A stretch of DNA of 64,000 bases from positions 53,816,001-53,880,000 of the forward strand of contig CM060733.1 in assembly GCA_030704615.1 (NCBI GenBank). Reading direction: 5' to 3'. Shown here piece after piece: positions 10,161 to 24,189 of this stretch (position 1 is its first letter; every line of letters starts with the position of its first letter). Position numbers and translations under genes: made by a program. The stretch is from Takakia lepidozioides. Taxonomy: Eukaryota > Streptophyta > Takakiopsida > Takakiales > Takakiaceae. The notes under the pieces were generated by a model, which was not told the DNA's origin, searched no databases, and saw only the letters and a program-made list of their open reading frames with translations.

Positions 10161-13100
10161 GTGATAGTATGAGGAGAGTCTTTATCATTGAGAAAGATGC
10201 AGAAGATCAACATTTGACCATGGACGAATAGCACCCCATGCATATTCATCGTTTTTTCTTTTTTACAGACTAGGGGACATTGGCCCTGGAAATTTTATTA
10301 TAAGTAAGGAAAAAATAACCTTACATGAGCCATGAAGGCAGAGAATTGAAGTACCACTCCGAGCCAGCAGTTCAAAGAGAATGGAGCAGAGATAAGGATT
10401 GAGATGAGAGATGGAAACAGAACCGAGTAGCAAACTAATTCATGCACATATTATCCATTTTCATTTTGGGAGCATCAAAGGACAATTGGGGTGAATGCCT
10501 AGCACTAAAAGAACTGCCAACAGGAAGGGAGAGCTTCTTGCCATGCAACTCGAGATTCTGAAACTCTCCTGCATAAGACATTATTTTTTCCCCAAGAGTT
10601 GTTGAAGGCCTGGGGAGGTCACTATATGTAGTTTTTCCATATCACGTGCGTACAAAGGTATATTTATACTAGGCTATATTTCTAAAATTTTGCATTTTTT
10701 TCCACCCCATCTTTAGATAATATTGTAAAACCCTTTGATTCCTAATACCCTATTTTTCTTTATAATTTTCTTTTGCAACAGTTAATTAGACCCTATTTTA
10801 AATTATCCTTTTAAATAATTTGCAAAATTTTAAAACATGTACACAAACAAGTACATTCCATACATAAGTCAAATGTCGGACCCAAGAAAAAGTTTAACTT
10901 TCATTAGCCACGAACTCATTTAAAGCGGCAGCATCAATTGCATCTAAAGAGTATAAGTTATGAGATGGTTCAAATGTCATAGTCAGTATTGAGATTATGG
11001 TCTCAACAGCAATCCACTGTCTATCACTGGAATCATATTTGAACTTCAGGTGACATCTACCTGATTTCATCCTAATGGATTAGAGCTGGATGAAATATGA
11101 GAAACTTCACAAGGATTGATACATTATATTGTAGATAAAATCTTTTATCACACTAACTTTTTAAGTAAAACTCTGGATTTTTTGTGACATTTTTTTTAAA
11201 AAAAAAACCAGGTGAAAGGATATTGCCCTACCATATTTTTTAAGTAAAAAATTTCTAGAATTTAGCTCAAAAAAATAAACTACACCCTATATTTGTTTTA
11301 ACTTCTCACGTGGTTTTGAAAATGCAGGGAGTGACCTCCCTAGGGTCGAAGGCTACGAGGAGCTGGGTCCTTCTCCTATTACCATATTTGGAAAGAGCTG
11401 TCACAAGAACACACCATGATTTTTGAGCTTCGGACGATAGGTCTGAGTGAGCTAAGAACAAAACCTTCTCTAGACAAGGTAAGGAATTTTGGAAAAGAAT
11501 AGGGTAACGCATTTTTTAAATATGCCAAAAAATAATGCCCCTGAGATACTCCCAAACAAGATAGGAGCAGAACACGTTCACATCCTTAATATTACGGAGA
11601 AGAGCAGAAGCAGGGTAGGTGAGGTTTTTGTTCCAAAGAGCATAGAGAGATGTAGCACGAGCCCCCATAGAAGTTGCAAATGAGTAGGAAACTAGGCAGT
11701 GTTCCAAGTCCTCCGGAAATATTCATATTGCATGTAGCACATGAAGTAGTGGGGTCAGAGATGAAGTCACCAAAGGTGAAAGCAAGCTATGGTGGCTCAG
11801 AAAAGTCCACATGGTGGCCTACACAAGAAGTCCCAAGGTTTTTTACAATTTTGATTATGGAAAAATTATAGTCGCTAGATTTATCCATGTTGAAAGATAT
11901 GAACCGTCTAAAGTTAACACTAATAGACACCATGTCATTTTTTCTATTTTTCCTAGTAACAGACATTATTTTTATTTTCTTATTTTATTTTTTATTTTTT
12001 ATATCTTCACTACATCGCATAGTGGGACTCATGATGCTCTTCATCCAAATGAAATGTACCTGTTAGTGAAGCAAGTCCATTGTTTTACTTTGTTTCCATG
12101 CATTCATGTACTTTGGCAAAAATCAGTTTTTCGAGGTTCACTATAATATATAGAAGTAAGAAATTTCACTTTTTTGATGTTTTCTATAGGACTTTAGTAT
12201 CTTCAAGAGTAGAGCAATACTAATATGAGTCCCTTTTATCACATTTGTTTTCTATAGTGAATACAAAAAGTCCGTAACACTTTTTTTTATGGACAGTGAC
12301 AATGTCGTACGCAATTTTCTATATTACTTCGACAAATCAACTTCATTTCTTGTTGAGAATTTAAATATTAGAGCTTGTAGTAGTTGGAAACATAGGAGTG
12401 AGTCTTATTTCATCGTTGTAATAAAAAATTGTCTCTAAGGTACAATTGAATCAAACTATGTCATGTAAAACATCTGCTGTGACACAAAAATTGAGCCACC
12501 GTAGTTTGCTTTCACCCCCAACAGGGACAATTCTATTTGCTATCTTCCACAAAATTGCTGGAATTTTTGAAGACCTATGTTTCTTCCACTGATCTGTCCA
12601 AACAAGTTTTCAAGAGATAAGATGACCTGGCGAGTGATCCCACTTTTTAGTCCATTTTCTGTCAAAACTTTGTTTAGCCGGCACAAGCATAGAGTAGCCA
12701 AGTAGGAGAAGAACTGGTCATGGTTTTTGTTCATCCAAAACCATTCATCTGGATCAAATTGGAACAAACTCACATGAGCAAAAAGGAACCAACAGAAGGA
12801 ATTGTTGCAATGGTGAAGCTCGAAAGGAGGAGTGGATTCGATTTACCAGAGGTGGAACAAAGAACTGTGATTTCATAGCAGTCAGTACTACCATGAAGCT
12901 TGACAGGCTAAGAGCAGGTTAAGGTACCGTTCCCCCGCACGCTGAAACGAATTCCCATGATGTGGTCTCGCCATGGAAGTAGCAAATTAACTAGCTTTAA
13001 GCATAGCCCCTGTGGAAAATCCTAGCCACCTAGGAAATTTTATGAGGTGACGTTGGGACATAAGATCTCTCCATCGGGGGGAAGGCTACCCATGATTATA

Positions 13101-16050
13101 TCCCATCCTAAGGCCACCCTTCTTAAGGAAAAACCAGTTGCAGCATTGCCAGTGGAAATGGCAGAGCCAGAATTCATGTCCCAAAAATGCAGGAGATGAG
13201 AATTCGTCTTAGAAGACCAAAAATTCTTTCGTAAGTTGTAAATAACATTTTTTGGATGAAAATTATTAATAGAGTAGACACAAGGTGTTTTTTTTATTGC
13301 ATTGTAAGGTGGGCACATTTGGCTACTGATGTTGAGCAAGTGAATTCGATAATAAGCCTTTCCAATCATTTTTCTAAACTAACTTTTTGTCTATCAATCT
13401 TCATGGATCCAATTTCGTAACATGCAGCTTAATTCTGCATTCAAGTAAAAAATTTGTTGAGAACGAAAAGGCGTAAGATTGTTATTTGCAGTAAAACTCC
13501 AACATGCATCCAAATTGACCATATTTAGGTCTTAGACAAAGACCAGCAGGTTCGTCAACGTGGTCCATTTACCAATCTCAACCAACGTTGATGAACCAAT
13601 CTCATGTTGTCCACTGATAAGATCATGGTAGAGGGTTAGCATCACTCTTCAATTTCTTATATTAGAGTTGTAGCTCATACTACTCTTGTTCTACATCTTT
13701 GTCCCAAGAAACAAACAACATGGTGATGTTTTTGAGTATCTATTGCTTAAGCCTATGCCACTAGCAGGTGCTCAAGTCTATGTTGCCAAAGTGCTAGCTC
13801 ATCTCTTCTCTTTAACTCTCCAATTTTCTAAAATAGGTTGACTCTCTCTAAAGCCTGTCTTGAAAATAAAATATTCATTAAAGATTATCTGATTTAGATG
13901 TGCACTCCATATTAATATGAGAAAAATCGGCTATCCATGTTACTAAGTAATGTTTTTTTTTCTTGGTAAAAAAACGTCGTTTGGTTATATGGAAAAATGG
14001 GTTGCGGCTGATATGTCACTGCAGAAGTATGGGGGTGAATCAGATATTTTCGCCAAAATCGGCAGATGCAAGGAGGCCCTTTCGCAACAAACTGGCCTCA
14101 TAATTGTCATGTGTCGCTTGCAAATTGCGAGGGTGGTTCTCGATGAAGGGTCAGGATCTTCTTAGGTTTAGGGCACAAGAGTCTGAACGACAACTTCCTC
14201 GCCTCCATCGCCAGCTCTTTCCGCCCGTGTATACTTAATGTTGTTGCCACTACCATAGATGTTGCCGCCACTACCAGGGATGAGTGTAGAGATGAAGAAT
14301 ATTGTGTGATTTTGCGAGTTATGGAGGAGGTGATGGGAATATTGAGAGGCAATGATGGACGGCGGCGCATTTCATCTAGTATGGCAGTGGTATAGCAGAT
14401 AAGTTGTGCATCCCACCCTCTGTTGTGTGTGTTTTGGGTGTTTTTGGGTCAATTTGGTGGTCACAGCTCCGCCACAGTGGTCATGGTGCATGGCTCCATT
14501 AAAAGTACCTTCCAACTTCAAGTATCACTATTTTTTTTCCCGATGATGTCCCTATTGATGCTTTGACTGCCCATACAAGTGAGGAGTCAACTAGCACTGT
14601 AGTCTCAAATCTAGTGTCAGCAACCACTAGGTGGAAGTCTGTCCGAAATTACTGCACTTACGTCTGCAAAACCAGTCGTAACGGACTTTGCGACTAGAGG
14701 GGGCACCAGTGCTAAGAGACTAGTTCATTCGGTCAACACAATGGAGTAGTGTCGAACAAGTTGCTCATGTCACTACTTTAGAATTTTGTGGAGGGGGCAC
14801 GTGGCGTAACCAAGTAGATCGCACGGGTATTCGACTTCGACTTTGATCTGTTTATTGACTTTTGACCGGTGTTATCGACTTCACTAACTCATTAATGTTG
14901 TTGTCGCATGCGCGTGGTATAGCCTCGGGATCGCACGTGACATCCATACATTGTTTTGGATAGCCACGTGTCACACTGGCACTGGAACGTCACACAACAA
15001 CCAAGTTGTTGTATATGACTTGTAGTGATGAATAGCCAATAAGGGAATGTACTAATAAGTCGGCGACTTACGACATGCTATTGTGAGTACTGGATATAAC
15101 TCTAGGAACCACTCAAGCCATCTTTTACTAGCTGGATAGACAATTGGAAGTGGTGGCTATTCAAGTTACATATCAACTATGGGACGTTTATTACATTGGT
15201 TTGTTGTTATTACTGAAGTGCTCTCTCTTTCAGAACAAGAACTCGTAGTGAAATGTGAGAGTTGTTATTGTGACTATTCGAGTTTTTTCTCCTTCAGAGC
15301 CACTACGGTTTACGTTCAGAGCAGCCCGGATCTTCAATAAGTCAATGTATTTACTGCCAAAATTTCTATAAAATAACAAACATAATATTTTATTAATTAA
15401 TAAAAAATCTTTTGTGTTAGGGTGTATTTCTATACTCTTTTTTCAAACACCAACTTGAACTACTGTGGTTAAACATGCTATTTAATCTAGCAATGCATAA
15501 CATGATAACACATCTAAATTGCCTAATCAGATAGAATGTGAAGCATATCGGACAATGCTACATCCTACCCTACCAACCATGAACATTGAAGATCACATGT
15601 AGTACATGAATTAAAGATAGAACGGCCCATGGAACTGACTTGCAAAATTCTACCAAATCTTTTACTTCAAAGCATTATTTGATAATAACATAGGGTGATT
15701 CATATGGATTTGCTCCAACTTTCACTATATACTTAGTGAATGTCAACCTTCCTCAGACTCTTTGTTAGCCACAAAGTGTAACTGCATAGTATGTGCTTAA
15801 GTCTAGTCTGAGGGGGATCATCGCTGATCCAGATGATCATCGCTGGATCATCGCTATTGGGAAAATGTATGACAACATTTGGATGGGTGCAGTCAAGGAC
15901 TTTCACCTTATATCAGCCTGGGCGTGTGTCCTTGTCATGGTACTTGTCTCTACCAAGTAGCCTGGCAACCATTTCAGTCCTCGTTGTGGACGCCTTATGC
16001 ACTTGTCATGAGGGTTCAAGAGATACATTGTCTCTTGCATCTGTAAAGAA
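10161..16050. other. AT-rich anonymous DNA without recognisable genes
   Basis: Nearly 6 kb with no coding sequence I can support. Open frames (for example 11811-12146 and 13040-13369) are AT-rich translations without motifs. No terminal repeats, poly-A-tailed insert or RNA gene stood out. It is probably old, decayed transposon DNA. Confidence 0.4.
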
Positions 16051-16179
16051 AAACAACTAAGGCGTCAACAAAAGTGAAGGGAACCACGACAAATAAAGAA
16101 AACTGATTAATACAAATAATTGATGGACAACAAACATCAAAAAAAGGTTAAGACCCGAAAAACTATCAGAATCAACAAT

Positions 16180-16440
16180 ATGCTGCCCATTGTGAATATT
16201 GTCTCTAAAGGCTATGCCATTGCCATTGTTTAGTTGCCGACCTACCATAGGTACATCACCTGGCAAGGACAATGAGCCATTTTGATACTCCATTGGACGG
16301 GCGTTCCCCTGCTCTTCTGTACGTCCACCCGAACGACCACCATCATGTAGTTTCTGAGAGGATTGATGGGGGGCTGATAGCCCTGCCACTTGGGGACCAT
16401 TTTGCCTTGATTGATCAAGATTCTGCCATACACATGTGTC
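16180..16440 (-). other. Possible exon fragment of an unknown gene
   Basis: Within a 155-codon open frame (16057-16524), the middle part translates as a hydrophilic Asn/Gln/Gly/Ser-rich segment (for example NLDQSRQNGPQVAGLSAPHQ). It looks more like a real low-complexity exon than chance AT-rich translation. The ends run into satellite-like or AT-rich sequence. I do not recognise a family; it could be a captured exon. Confidence 0.2.
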
Positions 16441-16469
16441 AGTGTAGCCATCAAATACACAAGTGCTTA

Positions 16470-18215
16470 ACATACTCATCTCATGCTTATCCCTTAACAT
16501 AGTCCTAGCCAAAGAACTACTCACTCACTGATTAAGTCACTGTGACAGTACTAAAATAACATCTTTGAAAATTAATCTCTCTCTAGAAATAAATCATCTT
16601 CCCGAGATTGGAGTCCTCTTCTGTTGGATTATCATAATGCTAAAAGTCCATCAAGATTCCAGGAAGAAAGCATGCAAAAACAAATTAGCTATAGCTGGTA
16701 AAAAATGACAGAATGTTTCAGCAATGACTATACCATTTGCTTAAGGCCTCATATATACAAAGCAGCTGTAAGCCCCGTATCATTTACTTCATGACCTTAC
16801 TCCCGACTCTCTACCTAGCTTGATACAATCTTCTCTCATGCTTATCCCTTGCCATAGTCCTAGCCAAAGAACTATTCACTCACTGATTAGTCACTGTGAC
16901 AGTACTAAAATAACATCTTTGAAAATAAATATATGTGTAGAAACACAGCCTCTTCCCGTGATCTGAGTTCTTCCCTATTGGATTATCATAACTCTAAAAG
17001 TCCATTAAGATTCCAGGAAGAAAGCATGCAAAAGGGAATTAGTTACAGCTGGTCGAAAATGACGGTACCATTTGCTTAAGGCCTCATGTATACAAAGCAG
17101 TTGTAAGCCCTGTGTCATTTACTTCATGACCTTAGTCCCAACTTTCTACCTAGTTTGAAACTCTCCTCTCATGTTTATCCCTTACCATAGTCCTAGCCAA
17201 ACTTCAAATAAGTACTCAATCACGAGTCACTCATTAAGTCACTGTGACAGTACTAAAATAACATCTTTGAAAATTAATACCTCCATAAAAACACAGCTTC
17301 TTCCTATGATCTGACATCCCCTCTGTTTCATAACTTTGAAAGTCCATCAAGATTCTAGGAAGAAAGCATGCAAAGGGAATAAGCTACAACTGGTCAAAAA
17401 TGACAGAACGTTTCAGCAACGACGGTATCATTTGCTTAAGGCCTCATGTATACAAAGCAACTGTAAGCCTCGTGTCATTTACTTCATGACCTTAGTCCCA
17501 ACTCTCTACCTAGTTTTACACAATCCTCTCTCATGTTTATCCCTTACCATAGTGCTAGCCAAAGAACTACTCACTCACTGATTAAGTCACTATGACAATA
17601 CTAAAATAACATCTTTGAAAATAAATATCTCACTAGAAACATAGTCTCTTCCCGCAACCTAAGTTCTCATTTGTTGAATTATCATAATTTTGGAAAGTCC
17701 ATCTAGATTCTAGGAAGAAAGCATGCAAAGGAAATAAGCTACAGCTGGTCAAAAATGACAGAACGTTTCAGCAATGACGGTACCATTTGTTTAAGGCCTC
17801 ATGTATACAAAGCAACTGTAAGCCCCGTGTCATTTACTTCATGACCTTAGTCCTGACACTCTACCTAGCTTGACACAATCATCTCTCATGTTTATCCCTT
17901 ACCATAGTGCTAGCCAAAGAACTACTCACTCACTGATTAAGTCACTATGATAATACTAAATAACATCTTTGAAAATAAATATCTCTCTAGAAACACAGTC
18001 TCTTCCCGTAACCTAAGTTCTCATTTGTTGAATTATCATAATTTTGAAAGTCCATCTAGATTCTAGGAAGAAAACATGCAAAGAGAATAAGCTACAGCTG
18101 GTTGAAAATGACAGAAAGTTTCAGCAATGACTATACCATTTGCTTAAGGCCTCCTGTATACAAAGCAGTTGTATACTTCATGACCTTGGTCTCGACTCTC
18201 TACCTAGCTCTTGTA
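16470..18215. repeat. Tandem satellite, ~352-bp unit, about five copies
   Basis: The string CTCACTGATTAAGTCACT recurs near 16525, 16880, 17235, 17573 and 17928, and each time is followed by the same ordered landmarks: AATAACATCTTTGAAAAT, AGTCCATCAAGATTC, GGAAGAAAGCATGCAAA, CATTTGCTTAAGGCCTCAT and TTACTTCATGACCTTA. Units differ by scattered substitutions and small indels. The last copy ends near 18215. No coding potential is evident. Confidence 0.9.
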
Positions 18216-19112
18216 CCAGCATAAGATGGCTGGCCAACTCATCCATCTCCCTATGTCTTTCTCTTTCTCTCTCTCTATCAAATATGAATAACGGTAGTCA
18301 ATGGCACAATCACTCCCTCCATCTTAACGTCCCTTCACCTCTTCCTACTGAAAAGCCATGGCTAGGGCTAGTAGACTAAGAAATAAACCAAACTTGACCT
18401 TGAGACTTCATGTGATTGTGACATTCCATGACACATACTTTGGCTTCGGCAAACACTTGAAGCGCATCACAACACGAAGTGCGGCAGCGAGCTAGAATGA
18501 GAACAAGGCCCAGACTGCGCTCCTCAATGGGATGGGGCTCCTTCATCCCCGATGCCTGAACTCCATATTGTATCTAACACATAGTAGACTTTCCTCGTCC
18601 GCTTAACTAAGAGCTTCACCTTCTCCACTCCCTCTTTTTCCTGAAACACTAGGTGATTTCCGTGCTCTCTTCCCACCCTTCATGTGCTCCCGCACTTAAC
18701 ACACTCACGCACTTCACATCTCTCTCATTCCCGCACCCTGCTCCATACTTCTATCAAAGCATGTCACAACAACAACTTACAATTGGAAACACTGTAGTCA
18801 CTGCAATGCACTTAAGAACATGGATGGTGCGCGAAGGCATGAGATTACTATTTCCTTAAGACTAATATTCTTTCATGTTCGGATAAAGATGTTGTATGTA
18901 TCTGTTGGTAGAGATAGTGTTATGGAACAAGTCATTGCTTCTACTAATGTGGATACCTAAATAAGAAGCTGGTCCAGATTGCTCTCATATTTCATCTTTT
19001 GCCCCATGGTTGTCCAATGGTTGAGTATGAAAACATGCAATCATTGTTTTCCTGAAGGTCCAAAACTACCCTATAGGCTGTCAAGCACTGATTAGATAAT
19101 GTTGGGTAGGAA
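18216..19112. other. No gene seen
   Basis: A pyrimidine-rich stretch (CT run near 18255-18280) and anonymous DNA between the satellite and the hAT transposase relic. Open frames are short and motif-free. Confidence 0.4.
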
Positions 19113-19892
19113 ATGGCTGATTTCAGGGTAAAAATTGTTCTAGCTGCAACTAAGAAGGCCTTCCAGACTGCCAAGTTTGTGTCTTTCTCTGTAGATGAAG
19201 TGACTACGATAGATAACCAGAGCTGGTTGAGTATACATGGCTATGTGGTCAAGAATTGGAAGATGATGCCTATTCTCCTGACCCTTGAGCGTGTGGTTGA
19301 GGGATGCAATGCAGATACTTTAACTCAGATGATTTGGGGTGCATTGATTAACTATGGTGGGCTTATTTAGCATGAGCTTGCACAGAACGCCTCCTTTGCT
19401 TTGGAGCTGATGGAATGCTTGTATTTCAAGGCATAAAGGTTGGAGTTATAGTTCAGCTGAAGTCTCAGTATGTCCCTTACCTGGCGCATTGCAGAGCCTT
19501 TGGATGCTAGGCGATTGGACCTACAACAGTCTCTCTTTAAGTTGATTATGAGAATTCAAGCCAAAAAAGTGATGGCTGATCAATGTGAGGTCAATCCAGT
19601 CGCCAAGCTGTGGAAGCAGCTCTCTAGCAGTCCATTACTGGTTTCAAAAATCTCTGAATTTTTTAAGCTGGCTAAAATGGCTGAAGTGATGGTACTTGGC
19701 AGCGTGGAGGCTGAGCGTATATTTTTCAACTTGGCATTGATAAAAGACAAACTTTGGAATCGATTGGCTAGTCATTTGAATACTAACGTGAGAATGTTTG
19801 CACATGATTTCCACAACCCTACAACATCTCCATTCCAAAAGGCCATCAGCCAATGGCGAACTGATAGGAAGCATATTGCAACATTTGTTTAG
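19113..19892 (+). pseudogene. hAT superfamily transposase relic
   Basis: Two separate frames belong to one decayed transposase. The first (19113-19370) reads FVSFSVDEVTTIDNQSWLSI and ILLTLERVVEGCNADTLTQM, resembling the catalytic-core region of plant hAT transposases with the SxDExT acidic motif. The second (19470-19892) ends in VMVLGSVEAERIFFNLALIK followed by DKLWNRLASHLNTNVRMF, the hAT C-terminal dimerisation domain. The middle of the protein is missing and the frame is interrupted, so it is inactive. No terminal repeats were identified around it. Confidence 0.78.
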
Positions 19893-21644
19893 ATACTCAG
19901 ATTTATCATGCTTCTTGTTGTGGTGCAACTTGTCACTTGATGGTGACAAGATACTGAAATTTATAGGTTACCTTGGATGCTCTAGGAAGACTATGAACAC
20001 TTAATTTTACCTTACCATGAAAAATGTATTTCTTTTTTGCAAGGATGCGTGGCTAATGTGGTATGTCTCATTTGTTCCCATCCTAATGTATGTGTATGTG
20101 CATTGTGTATTTTCCAATGTTGCTGCAGGTCCATTTTGAGTATGTGTATTTTCTAATATTGCCTCACAGGTCCATTATGCTTTGCAGATCCATTTTGTCA
20201 AAACTTGCACTTGTTCTTAATTCCAAATTACCACTTTGTATAATGTGACAGCGAGTTTAGCATATGTGGGACTTTGACGTATGTCAACCTCTCTAATCAT
20301 TAGCGAAAGCTTTTAAATCATACGCGTACGAGACTTAGCGTGACTGTAGTTATAGAAATTTGCTGATGTTATAAACAGTTTTGTAGATGTTGCTAATGAT
20401 GAAGCACTGAATGTGTAATGATCATGGAGGCACTTTCAGATGAGGTCGAAGGCTACCTTACATTGACCCCATGTATTGTTTCCTCAAAAGTAAGATTCTA
20501 AGAGCTATCATTGGCCCCATCAAAAGGCACACTAAAGATGTTAACACAGATGTTTTATATGCCACATTTGACCATGGTTGTACTTTACAGCTTTCAAATT
20601 GCCAGTGAGAACATGTGTAGGCTAGACAGAGAGGCAAAGAGAAATCATAGTGTAATAGAGTTAACAAGCCTAGGTGATCATTTCAACAAATAAAAGCTTC
20701 TCTTGTAGACTACTAGATGCAGCAATGTTTCAATGGAACCTCCTTGGACATGTTTACAGTTGGTATACTTGTGTTCACAACTACATTACATATTTGTATG
20801 GCTTCCCCCAAATTTTAGTATAATTGTAAATTTCGTTACATCTAATTTTATTTTCTTCATTTGTCTAGAATTAGGTGGGATGGCTAGGTGCTATCTGAAT
20901 AACATATGAGCAATGTCCAGCTCTTGGCACATATAATTCTTTTATGCTCAGAGAACATTTAACCTCATAGGATATCTCTCAATCTCATTCTTCTCTATAG
21001 AAGGAAGATCAACTCTTGGGACAGAGTATGGAGCTACCTAAACTTAAGATCAGTGGACATTGAATTAACATGAAGATTGAATGTATCTTTTGTTTTCATT
21101 AATTTGAATATGTGTTGATCATTTGAATTATTTAATCATTCAAGTTTTTTAGCAATTACATACATAAAGCTATAATAATACTAATTCTTGAAATAACGAT
21201 ACTATGCATACCAACTTTATAATGTCAGCCAAGTGCCAAATACTTTCGCATGAAATTAACATGTATTCCTTAATGACTGAACTATAACATCAATCTTCTC
21301 TTTATAAAAAATTTTAACAAAAAAACAGCAATCTAACACAGATATTGTGAACACGTTGGGAACACATTTTCCTTTATGGTGTTGAGTGAATCTGCAAACC
21401 TAAACTACATGAATGTACTTGCAACATAAAACCGCGCATGATGGACACAATCACAATATGAACATCAATCGCATTATTTTGGTATGATATTTTGTTGCAA
21501 TCATGATGATATCATAATTCTACGACAAATATGGTTTGGATGCAGCACGAATCCCCGAAATTTTGGAAAAAGTGTCGTATTTGTTTTGTATTTATGGCAT
21601 GACAACTTAGAGATGCAGAGCCTTGTTGTGCCCTAAGTTTTAAC
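19893..21644. other. No gene seen
   Basis: AT-rich DNA after the hAT relic. Short frames at 20458-20667 and 20511-20693 overlap each other on opposite strands and show no motif. Nothing else is supported. Confidence 0.4.
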
Positions 21645-22112
21645 CAGTGTTGTTCTGGTATGCGGTTTTAGGACATACCTTCCAGACGTATCACACAACT
21701 TTCATACCAGTCTGGTATATATATGGTGGATGTATTTTTTTTTTCCAGATACTGGTTTGAGTATGAGTATCATGACCACAACTTCCAGCTGGTATGAAAT
21801 ATCAATTCTGGTATCATTCCAAGGCCATCTTGAATTACAAGTTTATCAAAGAGCAAGTATCAAGTGAAAACAAATAAAATACACATAAAGTAGTAAATAT
21901 ACATAGTATGTAGGTATATGTACACATAAATTAGCATAGTACACATACTAGAGTAAATGAGGAAGATGGCGGGGGAATACTGGTATTGTGGCTGGTATGA
22001 AAAACTAATACCGCCTGGGTCTGGTATATGACCAAGTATTCTCCCAAATAATACCAGACTAGTCCGGTATCTAATACCAGTGCGTAAACCAGTATATACC
22101 AGTCCAGCATTG
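21645..22112. mobile_element. Short hAT-type element with perfect 8-bp target duplication
   Basis: It begins CAGTGTTGTTCTGGTAT at 21645 and ends with the imperfect inverse (ATACCAGTCCAGCATTG) at 22112. The flanks are GTTTTAAC at 21637-21644 and GTTTTAAC at 22113-22120, a perfect duplication. It is 468 bp, rich in CTGGTAT/ATACCAG strings, and has no coding sequence. The termini and target length fit hAT. Confidence 0.78.
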
Positions 22113-22489
22113 GTTTTAACAGAGAAATGGTTTTTTTCTTCTTCTTTTGTCTTTGTTTCTTTTTTTGTTTTCGGGTTCTCTCTCCAAAATGGAATAACCT
22201 GGAGAGACCGCTCAGGCCCTTTAATGACAGTGAGAGGAGACAGTAACCTCTTCCAAAATCTCCTCACCATGAGGCGTTGTATGTTGATTCTTGCTGAAGT
22301 AATCATCGTTTTTGGCATCAAGTAAAATTATTGTTTTGTGGTTCACATGTAATTCTAACATGGATTGTTAGAATTTCACTAGAAGATCTTTGAATGGATG
22401 GATGATGTTGTTAGGAGTCGCATTGGATTTTAACCTATTAGATTTTTAAAGAAAATTCTTGTATTTTATTTTTTCAAAGAAACACTTGG

Positions 22490-22650
22490 CAATGACTGCT
22501 CACTCGTCCATCAAATCAGACCCCTTAAAATTGGTGAGAGGAGAGAATAATCTCTATCAAAGTAACCTTGCCCCGTGCGAGAAGCCCACAGAGGATTTGA
22601 ACGCCGATAATCACTTGGGTGGCACTTATCCAACTGAGCTAGCGACTGGC
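22490..22650 (-). mobile_element. SINE-like element with tRNA-derived head
   Basis: Read on the minus strand from about 22650, the sequence has a perfect pol III A box (TAGCTCAGTTGG) and, about 37 bases later, a B-box-like GCGTTCAAATCC. The acceptor stem does not pair and the anticodon stem is poor, so this is not a working tRNA gene. The body that follows (to about 22490) resembles sequence at 22195-22270 and, more weakly, 45014-45151, which suggests a SINE family. No poly-A or target duplication was resolved. Confidence 0.45.
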
Positions 22651-23094
22651 AATGGTCAATCAGGCTATCAACATTGCAATGCAGTTTATTCAAGTTTATG
22701 TATATTACAGGTAAATGGGAAGCCCACCCAATGTTTTAAGAAAAAGATTAAAGTTTGGGAAAAAAAAAAAACCTTATTTGATTACACTAGTAGGCGATTT
22801 GGTGGAATTAAATAATTTTTGAAAATACCAACAAGTTTGAAAAATTAATAATTTTTACAAAGCCAAATCAAAGTTCCCATGACATAAGAGAAATTTGATC
22901 CTAAGGTGTGTATTGACCAATCGAGAAGACTTGCACTAGATCTTGTCAAGTCACGTTACTCTCAATTTAGCTTGTGGGGTCCGATCAGGCCGCCAGCTAC
23001 AGCCGAAACCATTCAATAAAAGAAAAAGAAGAAACAACCCCAAAAACAGTCAAGTACAGTAATAATTGTAATAGTAATAATATTTCCCTTTTTC

Positions 23095-23096
<2 letters not shown>

Positions 23097-23125
<29 letters not shown>
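23097..23125. repeat. ATT trinucleotide microsatellite
   Basis: An uninterrupted run of about nine to ten ATT/TTA units. Confidence 0.9.
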
Positions 23126-23128
<3 letters not shown>

Positions 23129-23639
23129 ATAGTAATATCGCATGGTGGGATAGGTACATCAAGTATGATCGTGGTGCGTACGTACTTGTGATACTCAACA
23201 GCTACATTCATCCACCCACTCATCTAATAGTGTCAAAATCACTATCAGAATTGTGATGCCCTTTTGACATACATTAACAAATAGACATTAACAGCCAGAA
23301 ATAGCCTGCCAGCTCATATCCACTGGGAAGTCTCTGCCTCACAAAATGATGATTTTCCGTCAGCTGCTAAGTGTTTGAAGTGACCTCTCTAAAGTTTCCC
23401 TGCTTCCAAAGATAGATATGGTTGGATTCTTCTCCTACTAACTAGAGTTGGATTCTGGCCGTAATTTCTAGTGACATATTCTGAATTCGGAATATGTCAC
23501 TGGACATTCCACACACATATTCCCACTACGTCCTTATCTTTTACAAGTGAATGGGAATTTTTTTATTGTCTTTTAAAGGGTTCTCAGTGAACACGTCCCC
23601 TACTGCTCACTATTTTCCTTTGTTATCCTGAGGGCATTA

Positions 23640-23825
23640 ATCCGCACAATGACCTCCGTCGTCTCTGGGTGATTTCCTTGGGCGGAGGTGGAACAATGTC
23701 CCTAAGTTTCCTTTCCGAGTCAGCAACTGAAAAGGATGTAAAACAATATATCAGCAGGTTTCCAGGGGCAGCGTCACTAAAGCATCTTGAGGAGATTCCT
23801 CGATTTTCGAACCTGCCAGAAGGTC
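23640..23825 (+). other. Possible coding exon fragment
   Basis: The frame contains SLSFLSESATEKDVKQYISR, FPGAASLKHLEEIPRFSNLP and then a GGTCGG string that could be a donor (GAAG|GTCGGTG). The amphipathic, non-repetitive composition differs from the surrounding AT-rich translations. I do not recognise the family; it may be a captured or relic exon. Confidence 0.25.
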
Positions 23826-24189
23826 GGTGTGTTTTTATGGGATTATGTTTCTATTATCTCATTCAGGAATTGTTTTTCCAATAAACATTTAAGACTCCTT
23901 AGGCAGATGCTTAACACTACCTATTCGATAGTCGATTCTGTCCAGAATCGCGACCTTTTTCCGCGGGCATATAAATGGCCCTTTATCGTGGTCAGAATCC
24001 ACTACCTACTGACACATTACGTGATGTATGAGCCCAGTACGCTGCCCACCTCAGACGGGTCGCCAACTTTTCAACTTTTCTGGGCAGGCAACTTTTTGGG
24101 TAGAATGTCGTCTGCCGGCCCATTCCATAGTACGTAATGCCATGTGCTCACTTTCTGTTTGAATTCTAGTTCTTCATCAACGAACTAAG

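Noticed and set aside
22575-22650. Possible tRNA gene on the minus strand
   Set aside because: A and B boxes are good, but the acceptor and anticodon stems do not pair and homologous bodies occur elsewhere; kept as a SINE-like head.
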